Below, piece after piece: positions 5,630 through 5,959 of a DNA stretch of 5,959 nucleotides (its first letter is position 1; every line of letters begins with the position of its first letter). The position numbers and the translations under genes are program-made. The stretch is from assembly GCA_003156615.1 (NCBI GenBank), contig PMHI01000739.1, positions 1 to 5,959 on the forward strand, given 5' to 3'. Below the pieces are notes generated by a model. That model did no database searches and was not told the DNA's origin. It was given only the letters and a program-made list of their open reading frames with translations. The DNA comes from Acidobacteriaceae bacterium. GTDB lineage: Bacteria > Acidobacteriota > Terriglobia > Terriglobales > SbA1.

Positions 5630-5959
5630 CTATTCCATCTCAAAACTCAGGTAGGTGAGGCCATCAGATCGTTCGACTTGCATTACTACGGGGTCGCCGG
5701 TCTTCAGGCGTAACACGGCGGCGCGCAGCGTTGCCATGTCGGGGATGGAAGTGGTGTTGAGGGCGTGTATGATGTCGCCGGTTTGCAGGCCGGTATCGGG
5801 CAGAATTAGGTCGGCGGCGCGGCCGAGCACGACTACACCGGAAGGAATGCGCATCGTTCCTATCTGACTGCGCAGCTCGCTGGTTAACTCGGTGGCGAGG
5901 ATGCCCAGGCGCGGGACAAGATTCTGTTCAGGGTCAGCAGCATCGAAGAGTTGATCCAT
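5630..5959 (-). CDS. PDZ-domain protein, probably C-terminus of an HtrA/DegP-like serine protease (partial)
   Basis: The frame enters from the right edge, so only the last 109 or so residues are visible, ending at TAG (5632-5630). They form one PDZ domain: LGILATELTSELRSQI, IPSGVVVLGRAADL, TGLQTGDIIHALN, IPDMATLRAAVLRLKTGDPV and VMQVERSDGLTYLSFEM. The GLQxGDIIxxLN core and the GD-P-V-x-x-x-VER end are typical of PDZ domains of S1C (HtrA/DegP/DegQ) proteases, which degrade misfolded envelope proteins and often sit in the periplasm. The trypsin-like domain and its catalytic triad would lie beyond 5959 and are not seen, so another PDZ protein remains possible. The methionine at the window edge is probably internal. 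The gene is on the same strand as the tRNA, with a 218-nt gap between them. Confidence 0.8.
   Translation of the reverse strand: MDQLFDAADPEQNLVPRLGILATELTSELRSQIGTMRIPSGVVVLGRAADLILPDTGLQTGDIIHALNTTSIPDMATLRAAVLRLKTGDPVVMQVERSDGLTYLSFEME

Overview
The window reads as a chromosomal, mostly housekeeping stretch of a GC-rich, Gram-negative-type soil bacterium. I infer Acidobacteriota (Terriglobia-like). The grounds are the mix of genes (MltG, RuvX, a CarD/CdnL-type RNA polymerase factor, LemA with DUF2207, a PDZ-containing protease-like protein) and an intergenic repeat containing CTGTCATCCCGACC, a type I recall as common in that phylum. This assignment comes from memory and was not searched.

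Layout: positions 1-104 hold two GC-rich hairpins that probably belong to the end of an upstream gene. mltG (105-1205, +) encodes the inner-membrane endolytic transglycosylase. ruvX/yqgF (1287-1739, +) follows in a pairing seen in many bacteria; a consensus TATAAT 6 nt before its GTG suggests its own, possibly leaderless, transcript. A 334-nt non-coding gap (1740-2073) leads to a CarD/CdnL-family gene (2074-2610, +). After a 257-nt gap come lemA (2868-3416, +) and, 5 nt later, a large DUF2207 membrane-protein gene (3422-5314, +); these two form the clearest operon. A tRNA-Arg(UCG) gene lies on the minus strand (5335-5411) and converges on the DUF2207 gene. A repeat-rich gap (5412-5629) separates it from the 3' end of a minus-strand PDZ-domain gene that runs off the right edge (5630-5959).

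Roles: MltG and probably LemA/DUF2207 act at the cell envelope, and the PDZ protein probably does too. RuvX and CarD are cytoplasmic nucleic-acid and transcription factors. Apart from the mltG-ruvX and lemA-DUF2207 pairs, nothing shows that the genes form one pathway.

I found no mobile element, CRISPR array, toxin-antitoxin or defence locus, and no convincing new multi-gene system. The points most worth a second look are the repeat/hairpin element inside the annotated 5' end of the DUF2207 gene, which makes its start codon doubtful; the apparently leaderless ruvX promoter; a probable insert in MltG just before its catalytic glutamate; and a tandem repeat upstream of the tRNA promoter.
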